A DNA stretch of 16,993 bases, taken from assembly GCA_031403155.1 (NCBI GenBank), contig JANNSX010000401.1:1-16993 (forward strand), in the 5' to 3' direction. The DNA is from JANNSX01 sp031403155. GTDB lineage: Bacteria > Pseudomonadota > Alphaproteobacteria > Rhizobiales > Hyphomicrobiaceae. Shown in pieces: positions 1-6,970 of the stretch. The position numbers and the translations under genes were made by a program. The stretch's first letter is position 1, and every line of letters starts with the position of its first letter. The notes under the pieces were generated by a model, which searched no databases, had not been told where the DNA came from, and was given only the letters and a program-made list of their open reading frames with translations.

Positions 1-87
1 ATCACCGCCCCTCGTCACCAACGAGCGGCCTTGCAAACCCGCGACCAGCATCGTTGACTTGGGACATCAGAACCTACGGTTCCTGAC

Positions 88-1101
88 TTACCATATCGAA
101 TCCCGGATCAGTGGCGTCGTCGAGCAGTGCAGTCCGCCGCCGTTGAGCTGGACCGCCTCGTAGGGCAGATGCAGCACCTCGACGCCGGCCTTGACGATCC
201 GGTCCATCGTCCGGTTGGACGCCCCGCCCGACATGATGATGCGCCCCGGGCTGATGGCGAGGCTGTTGATGATCCAGCTTGAATCCGCCGGCGTGATCTC
301 GATGGTGCGGATTTTCAGCGCTTTCAGCTTTTCCAAGAACCAGAACGGCAGCTGGCTCGGATCGACGAGGGCGAGATCCCGGTCGATCATCAGAAACGCG
401 CCGTCGATATGGATCTGGTAGCCGGTCATGTCGACGACGAGGAGCTCAACCCCCTGCTTCTCGAGCACCTCGCGCACCTGCTGGATGCCTTCGTCGTTGC
501 AGCGGATCGAGCGGCAGACCACGGCCGTCTTCTGATTGATCCAGGCAAAGCCCCCGCCCTCGAGCATGGCCGTACCGTTGAGGGTGCGCAAGATCGGCAT
601 GCCCAGGCGCGCGAGCGTGCGCGTGATGTTGAGCTCTTCCCCGCGCCGGGCGCGCGGCGCCATGCGGAGCACGAGCGCGCCACCCTTGACGGCAATCAGC
701 GGATCGCGCGTGTAGCAGCTCTTCAAGCGATTGCCGGCATCGCCATCGACATAGACGACCTCGCATCCCTCCTGGCGGAGCAGCGCCGAATAGGCGTCGT
801 GCTGCGCCTGCATGTCCTTGACGGGCGGAATAGTGTCCGACTGCCAGTACCAGCCGGCCTCGATGTCGCCGAAGGAGCCGATGCTCTCGATGCGCTTCTT
901 GGGATCGACGACGTTCATCTCGTTCCCCGGCCGGTGCATCAGCACGACGCGGATCCGCCCGACATCGTTGTCGACGCCCCAGTTGCGGCCCCACACCCGC
1001 TCCATCTCAGGCCTCGTCTCGAAGCCCGGCTCCGGCACCGAGCCGAACATCTTGATGGTCTCGTTGTAGATCCAGACGGCGTCTTCGTTGGCGGTGGACA
1101 T
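88..1101 (-). CDS. Amidinotransferase / dimethylargininase-family (GME superfamily) protein
   Basis: Predicted 337-residue cytoplasmic enzyme of the guanidino-group-modifying superfamily, whose members hydrolyse or transfer the amidino group of arginine derivatives through a covalent thiouronium on a cysteine. Visible family marks are a TRD motif (131-133), an EGGG segment (181-184), the catalytic-type His in HIDGAF (H231, D233) and a C-terminal NGGGLHCSTTPL segment carrying the likely nucleophile C326. The length and motif order fit dimethylarginine dimethylaminohydrolases and related amidinotransferases. The ATG at 1101 is preceded by GGAG eight bases upstream. It is the last of the minus-strand genes after the polyamine synthetase and aminotransferase, so a substrate such as arginine, agmatine or another guanidino compound is plausible, but that is inference from context. 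Family assignment is firm; the exact substrate cannot be read from the sequence. Confidence 0.85.
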   Translation of the reverse strand: MSTANEDAVWIYNETIKMFGSVPEPGFETRPEMERVWGRNWGVDNDVGRIRVVLMHRPGNEMNVVDPKKRIESIGSFGDIEAGWYWQSDTIPPVKDMQAQHDAYSALLRQEGCEVVYVDGDAGNRLKSCYTRDPLIAVKGGALVLRMAPRARRGEELNITRTLARLGMPILRTLNGTAMLEGGGFAWINQKTAVVCRSIRCNDEGIQQVREVLEKQGVELLVVDMTGYQIHIDGAFLMIDRDLALVDPSQLPFWFLEKLKALKIRTIEITPADSSWIINSLAISPGRIIMSGGASNRTMDRIVKAGVEVLHLPYEAVQLNGGGLHCSTTPLIRDSIW

Positions 1102-1303
1102 GGGGAGGGCTCCGGAGGGTGGGTGCTCACCCGAGACTAGATCGCCCCGTCGGTGTTTTCACCCCACCTTCTGACAAGGCTGCAATGCGCGGCCCATCCT
1201 TTCCTCTTCCCGTTCACTTCGCGGCGGAAAGAAGGAGACAACCTCCGTGACGTGTTGCCGAGCGGCCAGCCGTATTTCTGAGACGTGAAGAGGCCTATCC
1301 TTT

Positions 1304-1342
1304 CCTCTCCCCGTCGCAGCCGTTGCTGCGAACGGGGAGAGG
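1304..1342. repeat. GC-rich hairpin repeat, copy 1
   Basis: The arm CCTCTCCCCGT (1304-1314) pairs with ACGGGGAGAGG (1332-1342). An inner stem CGCAGC/GCTGCG closes on a CGTT loop, with a single bulged A at 1331. It is flanked on the right by a GGGTGAGGGGCGGC tract (about 1346-1359) that reappears in reverse complement beside copy 2, so the repeat unit is longer than the hairpin. Such palindromes are common between genes in Hyphomicrobiales. It could also act as a transcript end or RNA-stabilising structure for the aminotransferase gene. Confidence 0.75.
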
Positions 1343-1453
1343 GGAGGGTGAGGGGCGGCAGCAGGAGGGGTGTCAGCCACAAGGGATGTCAGTAATTAGA
1401 GATGAGTGGTGGGCTTGGCCTGCTCACGGACTAGCGGCCGCCCCTCACCCCAT

Positions 1454-1485
1454 CCTCTCCCCGTACGCCTCGCTACGGGGAGAGG
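1454..1485. repeat. GC-rich hairpin repeat, copy 2 (inverted relative to copy 1)
   Basis: A perfect 12-base stem, CCTCTCCCCGTA (1454-1465) with TACGGGGAGAGG (1474-1485), closes on an 8-base loop. The left flank GCCGCCCCTCACCC (about 1437-1450) matches the reverse complement of the right flank of copy 1. The two copies are therefore the same element in opposite orientation. It lies about 45 bases beyond the stop codon of the minus-strand aminotransferase. Confidence 0.75.
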
Positions 1486-1528
1486 AAGATCACCGCTTTG
1501 CCGTGCGGCGGGCGACTGGAGGCTGCCC

Positions 1529-2920
1529 TCAGAGCAGCCCGTCCTTCCTCAACTTCACCGCCGTGTCATCCAGCGTCTTCTTCGCCTTCTCGAGGAGATC
1601 GTCGACCTCACTCTCGGTGATCGAGAGTGGCGGCGAGATCACCATGCGGTCCCAGCAGGCGCGCATGACGAGGTTGTTGTCGACCGAGATGTTGCGGCAG
1701 ATGCCGCCCACCTTGCCCTCTTCCGCGAAGCGCTTGCGGCTCTTCTTGCTCGGCACCAGCTCCAGCGCGCCGATCATCCCGACGATACGGGCCTCGCCGG
1801 CGATCTCGTGCTCGCCCAGTGCCTTCCAGCCCTTCTGCAAGCGCTTGGCCGCCTTGCCGTTCCTCGCGCCTTCGACGAGCCCTTCCTCCTCCAGGATGGC
1901 GATGTTTTCCAACGCCGCCGCGCAGCAGGCCGGATGCCCCGAATAGGTGTAGCCATGATAGAATTCGCCGGCCTTCTCGACGAAGGTCTCGGCGACCTTG
2001 CTCGACAGCGCCACGGCGCCGATCGGCAGGTAGCCGGACGACAAGCCCTTTGCCATCGCCATGATGTCGGGCACGACACCGAAATGGTCGGCGCCGAACC
2101 AATGACCTGTGCGGCCGAAGCCGCAGATGACCTCGTCCGACACCATCAGGATGTTGCGCTCGGTGCAGACGCGACGCACTTCCTGCCAATAATTGTCCGG
2201 CGGCACCAGTACGCCGGCGGCCCCCATGATCGGCTCGCCGATGAAGGCCGCGACATTGTCCTCGCCCAGCCAATCGATCATACGCTCGAGCTGGCGGACG
2301 CGGTCCTTGCACAGCTCGTCCGGCGTCATGTCGCCCTCGTGGCCGAACCAGTAGGGCGGATCGATGTGGTGGATGCCCGGGATCGGCAGTCCGCCCTGGC
2401 GATGCATGCCGGTCATGCCGCCCAAGCTCGCCGAGCCCATGGAGGAGCCGTGATAACCGAGCTTGCGGGAGATGATGTTGGTCTTCGTGGGCTTGCCTTG
2501 GGCCGCCCAATAGTGGCGGACGAGCCGGATGATCGTCTCGTTGCTCTCCGAGCCTGAGTTCGTGAAGAAGATGTGATCGAGATCGCCCGGCGTGTGCTCG
2601 GCGATCTTCTCGGCGAGCGCGGTCGCGGCCGGATGCGTGCACTGGAAGAAGATGTTGTAGTAGGCGAGCTGGCTCATTTGCCGGTGTACGGCCTCGTTGA
2701 TGCGCTCGCGGCCGTAGCCGACGTTGACGCACCACAGGCCCGCCATGGCGTCCAGGAGCTTGCGCCCATCCGCCTCGTAGATGTGGACGCCGTCGGCGCG
2801 GGAGACGACGCGGGTCTTCTGGGCGCGGATCTGCTTGGAATCCGTGAAGGGATGGATGTGGTGCGCGGCATCGCTCGCCTGGATGTCCTCGGTCGGCGGC
2901 AGATTGGCCAGAAAGTTCAT
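1529..2920 (-). CDS. spuC: Class III aminotransferase, putrescine/polyamine--pyruvate type
   Basis: A 463-residue PLP-dependent class III (omega) aminotransferase, expected to move the terminal amine of putrescine or a related amine to pyruvate, giving an aminoaldehyde and alanine. Visible marks are NSGSESNE (121-128, phosphate binding), YHG (156-158), the D262 region SDEVICGFGRTG that contacts the pyridine nitrogen, and K291 in AMAKGLSSGYLPIG, which should form the Schiff base. Its length matches SpuC-like enzymes. I chose the ATG at 2920 because GGAGG lies five bases upstream (2926-2930); an in-frame TTG at 2932 overlaps that site. The gene sits downstream of a gamma-glutamylputrescine-synthetase-like gene and near a polyamine importer, which supports polyamine breakdown. 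Other omega-amine substrates, such as beta-alanine, GABA or taurine, cannot be excluded. Confidence 0.88.
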   Translation of the reverse strand: MNFLANLPPTEDIQASDAAHHIHPFTDSKQIRAQKTRVVSRADGVHIYEADGRKLLDAMAGLWCVNVGYGRERINEAVHRQMSQLAYYNIFFQCTHPAATALAEKIAEHTPGDLDHIFFTNSGSESNETIIRLVRHYWAAQGKPTKTNIISRKLGYHGSSMGSASLGGMTGMHRQGGLPIPGIHHIDPPYWFGHEGDMTPDELCKDRVRQLERMIDWLGEDNVAAFIGEPIMGAAGVLVPPDNYWQEVRRVCTERNILMVSDEVICGFGRTGHWFGADHFGVVPDIMAMAKGLSSGYLPIGAVALSSKVAETFVEKAGEFYHGYTYSGHPACCAAALENIAILEEEGLVEGARNGKAAKRLQKGWKALGEHEIAGEARIVGMIGALELVPSKKSRKRFAEEGKVGGICRNISVDNNLVMRACWDRMVISPPLSITESEVDDLLEKAKKTLDDTAVKLRKDGLL

Positions 2921-3036
2921 CGTTTCCTCCAAGCGGACGGTGGTTGTTCTTGACTGAGTCGGCTCGTGATTGATCCGGCGTGACGATTTCCCGCCGCTCG
3001 CCTCGCCTCCGGAATGAGCACAAGACTCGCCACGCC

Positions 3037-3254
3037 CCTTCCTCCCCCTCGTTGGGGGTGGACCGCGCGCCTTGGGCTTAGATGCTAAGCAGCTAAGTCC
3101 TTAGGCGCGCCAAGGTGGGGGTGTTGTTTTGCGGGGAGGCGCGTACTGGGTTCCATCTCACACGGCGTCCACCCCCACCTAACCGCGCCTAAGGGTTTAG
3201 CTGACGCTAAACCCAAGGCGCGGTGTCCTCCCCCATCAAGAGGGGGAGGAAAGG
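3037..3254. repeat. 218-bp near-palindromic intergenic element
   Basis: The left arm (3037-3123) and the reverse complement of the right arm (3170-3254) align over nearly their whole length with scattered mismatches and short gaps. They start as CCTTCCTCCCCCTC against CCTTTCCTCCCCCTC and end with the perfect 11-base pair AGGTGGGGGTG (3113-3123) with CACCCCCACCT (3170-3180). Each arm contains its own smaller hairpin built on GCGCC...TTAG and its complement. The 46-base centre is unpaired. It encodes nothing recognisable and fills most of the gap between the synthetase stop and the aminotransferase start. I see no clear target-site duplication. Bases 2933-3036 beside it hold nothing I can recognise. 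Confidence 0.8.
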
Positions 3255-3295
3255 AAGCGGCAAACCGGAAACTGAACTCGATCGCGATCATTGCC

Positions 3296-4714
3296 TCACA
3301 CGCTGAGCAGCAGATGCTCGCGCTCCCAGGGGCTGATGACGCGCATGAAGTTGTCGAACTCGGCGATCTTGATGTGGCGGTAAAGGGCCGAGAAACCAGT
3401 GCCGAGGATTTCGCAGAGCTCGGCGCAATCCTGGAACTCGGCGACCGCGTCGAGCAGGCCTTGCGGCAGGCGATCGGCCGACGAATAGGCGCTGCCGGTC
3501 ATCGGATCGCGCGGCTTGAGGTTCTGCTTCATGCCGAGATAGCCGCAGGCGAGGCTGACGGCGAGCACCACATAGGGATTGGTGTCGGCGCCGGGCAACC
3601 GGTTCTCAACGCGGCGCGCGTCGGGAGTGGAAACCGGCACGCGCAAGCCTGTCGTGCGGTTGTCGTAGCCCCACTCGACGTTGACGGGCGCCGAGCTCGA
3701 CGGCACCAGCCGGCGGTAGGAGTTCACATAGGGCGCCAGCAGGCAGGTCGCTTTGGGAAGGAACTTCTGCTGGCCGCCGAGGAAGCCGTAGAAAAGCGCG
3801 GTCGGCTTGCCGTCGGCGTCGGAGAAGATGTTCCGCTTCGTCTTGCGGTCGACGACGCTCTGGTGGATGTGCATGGCGCTGCCCGGCTCGTCCTCCATGG
3901 GCTTGGCCATGAACGTCGCGTAGTTGCCGTGCTTGAGGGCCGCCTCGCGCAACGTCCGCTTGAAATAGAAGACCTGGTCGGCGAGGCCGAGCGGCTCGCC
4001 GTGGATGAGGTTGATCTCGAGCTGTGAGGTACCGCCCTCCTGGATGATGGTGTCGATTTCCAGGTTCTGGGCTTCCGCGAAATCGTAGAGGTCGTCGACG
4101 ATCTCGGTGTACTCGTCGACGCCGGAGAGCGCGTAGCTCTGCAGCGCGGTGCCGGCGCGACCCGTGCGGCCGACCGGGGGCTCGAGCGGATAATCGGGAT
4201 CGGGATTGGGCTTGGTCAGGTAGAACTCGATCTCGGGCGCCACGATCGGCTGCCAGCCTTCCGCCTCGTAGAGCCGGAGTATGCGCTTCAAGACGTTGCG
4301 CGGGGAATACTCGACCTCGGTCCCGTTCTGCCAGAGCGTGTCGTGGATGACCTGGGCGGTCGGGCTCTTGGCCCAGGGGGCCTCCCGCATGGTGGCGAGG
4401 TCCGGCACCAGCACCATGTCGCCTTCCGTGTAGTCCTGGTCGCCTTCGAAATCGACGTAGTCGCCGGTGACGCCTTGGAAGAAGATCGACACCGGCAGAT
4501 GCATCGGCTTCAGCTCGGCGAATTTGGAGGCCGGCATCGCCTTGCCGCGCGCGACCCCGGCGATGTCGGGGACCGCGCATTCGACCTCGTCGATCGCGCG
4601 GGCCTTGAGCCAGCGGCGGACCTCCTCGGGCGATTTAGGCGGTGCGAAGTCGAGCTCGCTCGTGTCGGTTGGAACGCGGGTCTTGCTACCGGCGGCGGGA
4701 GTGCGGGGGGCCAT
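3296..4714 (-). CDS. puuA: Glutamine synthetase family protein, probable gamma-glutamylputrescine synthetase
   Basis: A 472-residue type I glutamine-synthetase-fold enzyme. PuuA/SpuI-type members ligate glutamate to putrescine or another polyamine using ATP, the first step of the gamma-glutamylated route. A beta-grasp N-terminal domain is followed by the catalytic domain. Metal and substrate motifs seen are APEIEF (E161, E163), EGGTSQLEINL (E226, E233), PGSAMHIHQS (H282), the N352-R353...R358 segment, and ENRLPGADTNPY (E370, R372). The C-terminal SPWEREHLL is typical of PuuA-like rather than GlnA proteins, and no NLPYD-type adenylylation loop typical of GlnA is present. The start is the ATG at 4714, with a weak AAGAG upstream. 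A promoter and operator lie about 160 bases upstream. Preference for putrescine, spermidine or another amine is inferred from the neighbours. Confidence 0.88.
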   Translation of the reverse strand: MAPRTPAAGSKTRVPTDTSELDFAPPKSPEEVRRWLKARAIDEVECAVPDIAGVARGKAMPASKFAELKPMHLPVSIFFQGVTGDYVDFEGDQDYTEGDMVLVPDLATMREAPWAKSPTAQVIHDTLWQNGTEVEYSPRNVLKRILRLYEAEGWQPIVAPEIEFYLTKPNPDPDYPLEPPVGRTGRAGTALQSYALSGVDEYTEIVDDLYDFAEAQNLEIDTIIQEGGTSQLEINLIHGEPLGLADQVFYFKRTLREAALKHGNYATFMAKPMEDEPGSAMHIHQSVVDRKTKRNIFSDADGKPTALFYGFLGGQQKFLPKATCLLAPYVNSYRRLVPSSSAPVNVEWGYDNRTTGLRVPVSTPDARRVENRLPGADTNPYVVLAVSLACGYLGMKQNLKPRDPMTGSAYSSADRLPQGLLDAVAEFQDCAELCEILGTGFSALYRHIKIAEFDNFMRVISPWEREHLLLSV

Positions 4715-4735
4715 GGGGGCTCTTGTGGGTGTTAA

Positions 4736-4780
4736 CCTAGAGCGCTATTCGATCTGACGGAATCATATCGGCGCTCTAGG
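4736..4780. repeat. Imperfect palindrome A in the synthetase leader
   Basis: The ends CCTAGAGCGC (4736-4745) and GCGCTCTAGG (4771-4780) are a perfect 10-base inverted repeat around a weaker inner palindrome. It lies 22 bases upstream of the synthetase ATG and downstream of the predicted promoter, so it would be transcribed. A partial copy (TAGAGCGCTAT) recurs at 10651-10661. It resembles dispersed intergenic repeats of Hyphomicrobiales. Confidence 0.7.
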
Positions 4781-4791
4781 TCATTGGTTTT

Positions 4792-4839
4792 GAGCACTTT
4801 CTTTCGACCGACCGGTTTCCACTTGGTCGGAAAGTGCTC
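4792..4839. repeat. Imperfect palindrome B in the synthetase leader
   Basis: The outer arms GAGCACTTTC (4792-4801) and GAAAGTGCTC (4830-4839) pair perfectly. An inner CCGACC/GGTCGG pair adds to the stem, with an offset bulge in the left arm. It contains ACCGGTTTCCACTT, a core that I recognise from widespread rhizobial intergenic repeats. It directly neighbours palindrome A. Confidence 0.7.
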
Positions 4840-4874
4840 TAGCCGGCAACGGGTGCCGGAGGGGGTCTCAGGGC

Positions 4875-4903
4875 ATAATGTGATCACAAATCGGACTTGT
4901 CAA
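4875..4903 (-). promoter_or_regulatory. Predicted sigma-70 promoter of the synthetase gene
   Basis: Read on the minus strand, TTGACA (4898-4903, a perfect -35) is followed by a 17-base spacer and CATTAT (4875-4880, 4 of 6 matches to the -10 consensus). Transcription would begin near 4868, giving a leader of about 155 bases that contains palindromes A and B. The GntR-type operator lies inside the spacer and touches the -10 box, a layout suited to repression. Confidence 0.65.
4879..4888. promoter_or_regulatory. GntR/FCD-type operator, site 1
   Basis: The perfect palindrome TGTGATCACA lies between the -35 and -10 boxes of the predicted synthetase promoter. On the minus strand the wider core ATTTGTGATCACATTA matches site 2 (plus strand) at 15 of 16 bases. 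The GT...AC half-site layout is typical of FadR-subfamily GntR regulators, and the nearest regulator gene is of exactly that type. Binding by that protein is inferred. Confidence 0.75.
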
Positions 4904-4924
4904 ATCGGAGATAAGTTGCCGGCC

Positions 4925-5620
4925 TCAACGCCGGAACGCCGTTTCACCGATAAACCGCATACCCTGCATGATGTCCTCCGAGATGGCGGACTTGAGCCCC
5001 TCGCCGTCCTGCCTTCTGATGGCGGAGATGGCCTTCTGGTGCTGGTCTTCGAGGTTGGTGGTGCCGACCCGGCCGTAGACGGTCCGCATGAACGGTCCGA
5101 ACTGCAGCCAGACACTGTCGACGAGCGCGCCCAGCGTCTCGCTCGCCGCGAGGTTGTAGATGGTCGCGTGGAAAGCATGGTTGGAACGCATGTAGCCTTC
5201 CGGATCGCCGCGCTCCATGGCGGCCTCGATGCCGTCGTCGATCTGCTCGATCCGGGCCAGCTCGACCTCGCCGATCCGCGGCATCGCACGCACCGCGAGC
5301 TCGGGCTCCAGCGCCAGACGGGCAAAGACGATCTCGTCGAATTTCCGCGCGGTCATCGCGGGCACCGAGACGCGACGGTTGTCGTGCAGCTCGAGGGCGC
5401 GCTGCGCGATGAGCCGCCGCACGGCCTCGCGCACCGGCATCGGGCTGACACCGAGCGACTCCGCCAAGCCCCGCAGCGTCACCGGCCGGCCGGGCTGGAA
5501 ACCACCGAACAGGATGCGCTCCCGCAAGGCGAGATACACACGCTCGTGCGCCGGTGCTCCTCCAGCCCCCGGCAGGTGCTCGCTCTCCACGAGCGCGACG
5601 CCATCGTTGCTCGTACTCAC
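4925..5620 (-). CDS. GntR family transcriptional regulator with FCD ligand-binding domain
   Basis: A 231-residue FadR-subfamily regulator. The winged helix-turn-helix spans roughly residues 25-88, with LAESLGVSPMPVREAVRRL as the recognition segment, and an all-helical FCD effector domain spans roughly 95-220. Histidines H148, H151 and H194 fall in FCD metal/ligand-site regions. The usual later His appears replaced by D216, which may alter the ligand site. I chose the GTG at 5620 because GAGGA lies five bases upstream; the longer frame would need a TTG at 5653. It is transcribed away from the importer. Identical palindromes lie on both sides of the gene, one in the divergent gap and one in the synthetase promoter. 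The likely role is local control of polyamine uptake and breakdown; the effector (a polyamine or a catabolite) is unknown. Confidence 0.88.
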   Translation of the reverse strand: MSTSNDGVALVESEHLPGAGGAPAHERVYLALRERILFGGFQPGRPVTLRGLAESLGVSPMPVREAVRRLIAQRALELHDNRRVSVPAMTARKFDEIVFARLALEPELAVRAMPRIGEVELARIEQIDDGIEAAMERGDPEGYMRSNHAFHATIYNLAASETLGALVDSVWLQFGPFMRTVYGRVGTTNLEDQHQKAISAIRRQDGEGLKSAISEDIMQGMRFIGETAFRR

Positions 5621-5687
5621 ACGCGTCCTCAATTCCAATACGTAGTGGATCAACCTATCCCAACTCGCCTTGTCTCTGCCAACAATT

Positions 5688-5697
5688 TGTGATCACA
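5688..5697. promoter_or_regulatory. GntR/FCD-type operator, site 2
   Basis: A second copy of TGTGATCACA, in the core ATTTGTGATCACACTA (5685-5700), lies in the divergent gap between the regulator (start 5620) and the importer binding-protein gene (start 5770). A possible regulator promoter (TTGGCA at 5677-5682 on the minus strand, then GATAGG after 17 bases) lies directly beside it. No clear importer promoter could be named. The site is well placed for autoregulation together with control of the importer. Confidence 0.75.
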
Positions 5698-5769
5698 CTA
5701 GGTCCAGTTCACGGCGGCTGATCGGCCACGATGGCTGCCGGCATGTGGCTGACGAAGGGAGTGCACAAC

Positions 5770-6882
5770 GTGAAACACGTGTTGAGAGGGCTCACAGGTC
5801 TCGCTCTTCTGGCAGCGGCCGCTTGGCCTGCGATCGCCGAGGAGAAGACGGTCCATGTCTACAATTGGTCCGACTACATCGATGAATCGATCCTCGCCGA
5901 TTTCACCAAGGAAACCGGCATCAAGGTGCAGTACGACGTCTTCGACTCCAACGAGATCCTCGAGACGAAGCTGCTCGCCGGCAAGACCGGCTATGACATC
6001 GTCGTGCCCTCCGGCGCCTTCCTCGCCCGCCAGATCAACGCCGGCGTCTTCCAGAAGCTCGACAAAGCCAAGCTGACGAACAGCGCCAATTTGTGGCCCG
6101 ATATCTCCGAGCGCCTCGCCAAGTACGACCCCGGCAACGCCTACGCCGTCAACTATATGTGGGGCACCACCGGCATCGGCTACAACGTCAAGAAGGTAAA
6201 GGAGGCGATGCCGAACGCGCCGCTCGATAGCTGGGCGCTCGTGCTCGATCCCGAGGTCGTCAAGAACTTCAAGGGCTGCGGCGTCATGATGCTCGACGCT
6301 CCCGACGAGATCGTGCCGGCAACCATGAACTATCTCGGCCTCAGTCCGGATTCGAAAGACCCGGCCGACTTCAAGAAGGCAGCCGATCACTTCAAGAAGA
6401 TCCGCCCCTTCGTCCGCAAATTCCACTCCTCCGAATACATCAACGCACTCGCCAACGGCGATGTCTGCATCGTCGTCGGCTGGTCGGGCGATGTGATCCA
6501 GGCCAAGACGCGCGCCGAGGAAAAGAACGCCTCGATCACCGACGAGGCGAAGAAGACGGAGATCTCCTATACGATCCCGAAGGAAGGCGCGCTGATGTGG
6601 TTCGACAATCTGGCGATTCCTTCCGATGCGCCGAACGCGGAGGCCGCCCACACCCTCATCAACTATCTGATGAAGCCCGAGGTCATCGCCAAGGCGACGA
6701 ACTACGTCGCCTATGCCAACGGTAACCTCGCCTCGCAGAAGCTCGTCAACAAGGAGATCCTCGAGGACGCGCGCATCTATCCCGGCGCCGAAACGATCAA
6801 ACGGCTCTACACCACCTCGCCCTTCGACCAGAAGGCGCAGCGGGCGCTGACGGCCGTCTGGCGCAAGATGAAACGAAAATAG
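5770..6882 (+). CDS. potF: Polyamine ABC transporter periplasmic substrate-binding protein
   Basis: A 370-residue type 2 periplasmic binding protein of the PotF/SpuD family, which captures putrescine or spermidine for the membrane permeases. Residues 1-23 are a signal peptide ending in AIA before EEKTVHV. Family positions seen include NWSDY (W33-Y36) near the ligand, VFDSNE, VGWSGD (W238, D241), the MWFDN segment (D279) and YANGN. Cysteines C170 and C233 occupy the positions of the PotF disulfide. I chose the GTG at 5770 because AAGGGAG (5755-5761) is spaced eight bases before it and the signal peptide then begins cleanly; in-frame ATGs at 5731 and 5743 would add 9-13 poorly fitting residues. 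It is first in the importer operon and is followed by a strong hairpin. Putrescine or spermidine preference cannot be settled by eye. Confidence 0.92.
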   Translation: MKHVLRGLTGLALLAAAAWPAIAEEKTVHVYNWSDYIDESILADFTKETGIKVQYDVFDSNEILETKLLAGKTGYDIVVPSGAFLARQINAGVFQKLDKAKLTNSANLWPDISERLAKYDPGNAYAVNYMWGTTGIGYNVKKVKEAMPNAPLDSWALVLDPEVVKNFKGCGVMMLDAPDEIVPATMNYLGLSPDSKDPADFKKAADHFKKIRPFVRKFHSSEYINALANGDVCIVVGWSGDVIQAKTRAEEKNASITDEAKKTEISYTIPKEGALMWFDNLAIPSDAPNAEAAHTLINYLMKPEVIAKATNYVAYANGNLASQKLVNKEILEDARIYPGAETIKRLYTTSPFDQKAQRALTAVWRKMKRK

Positions 6883-6897
6883 CCTCACAACGAAATG

Positions 6898-6923
6898 AAA
6901 GCCCGGCCCCTCGGCCGGGCTTT
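6898..6923 (+). terminator. Intercistronic stem-loop between binding-protein and ATPase genes
   Basis: AAAGCCCGGCC (6898-6908) and GGCCGGGCTTT (6913-6923) form a perfect 11-base stem with a CCTC loop, 15 bases after the binding-protein stop. Only three T residues end the stem, so it may be a partial terminator or an mRNA 3'-end stabiliser. Either would let the binding protein be made in excess over the membrane parts. Confidence 0.7.
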
Positions 6924-6970
6924 CCACTTGGCTCGGTTCACTTTTCTCACCTCAGTCAGCGAGACGTGTG

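Larger units (their letters stand above)
1102..1528. other. Gene-free gap with two inverted hairpin repeats
   Basis: This 427-base gap separates two minus-strand genes. No open frame here shows a recognisable protein. Its main content is two related GC-rich hairpins, listed separately, in opposite orientation. The gap is long enough for the downstream amidinotransferase gene to have its own promoter, but I could not pick one out convincingly. Confidence 0.6.

Noticed and set aside
1..87. Possible gene or attachment site at the left edge
   Set aside because: No open frame with family features, no tRNA-like fold and no direct repeat could be made out in this short stretch.
409..1140. Long plus-strand open frame opposite the amidinotransferase
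   Set aside because: It is antisense to a well-supported enzyme, its translation is rich in Arg/His/Asp/Ala with no family motif, and high GC makes such frames common.
3085..3291. Small minus-strand open frame inside the 218-bp palindrome region
   Set aside because: It has no recognisable protein features and its sequence is dictated by the inverted repeat.
4879..4888. TGTGATCACA as a CRP/FNR-type site
   Set aside because: CRP sites need TGTGA and TCACA separated by six bases; here the half-sites abut, with no spacer. A FadR-subfamily GntR site fits better and the matching regulator is adjacent.
5698..6927. Long minus-strand open frame opposite the binding-protein gene
   Set aside because: The plus-strand frame encodes a clear PotF-like protein with a signal peptide and ligand residues; the antisense frame has no recognisable domain.
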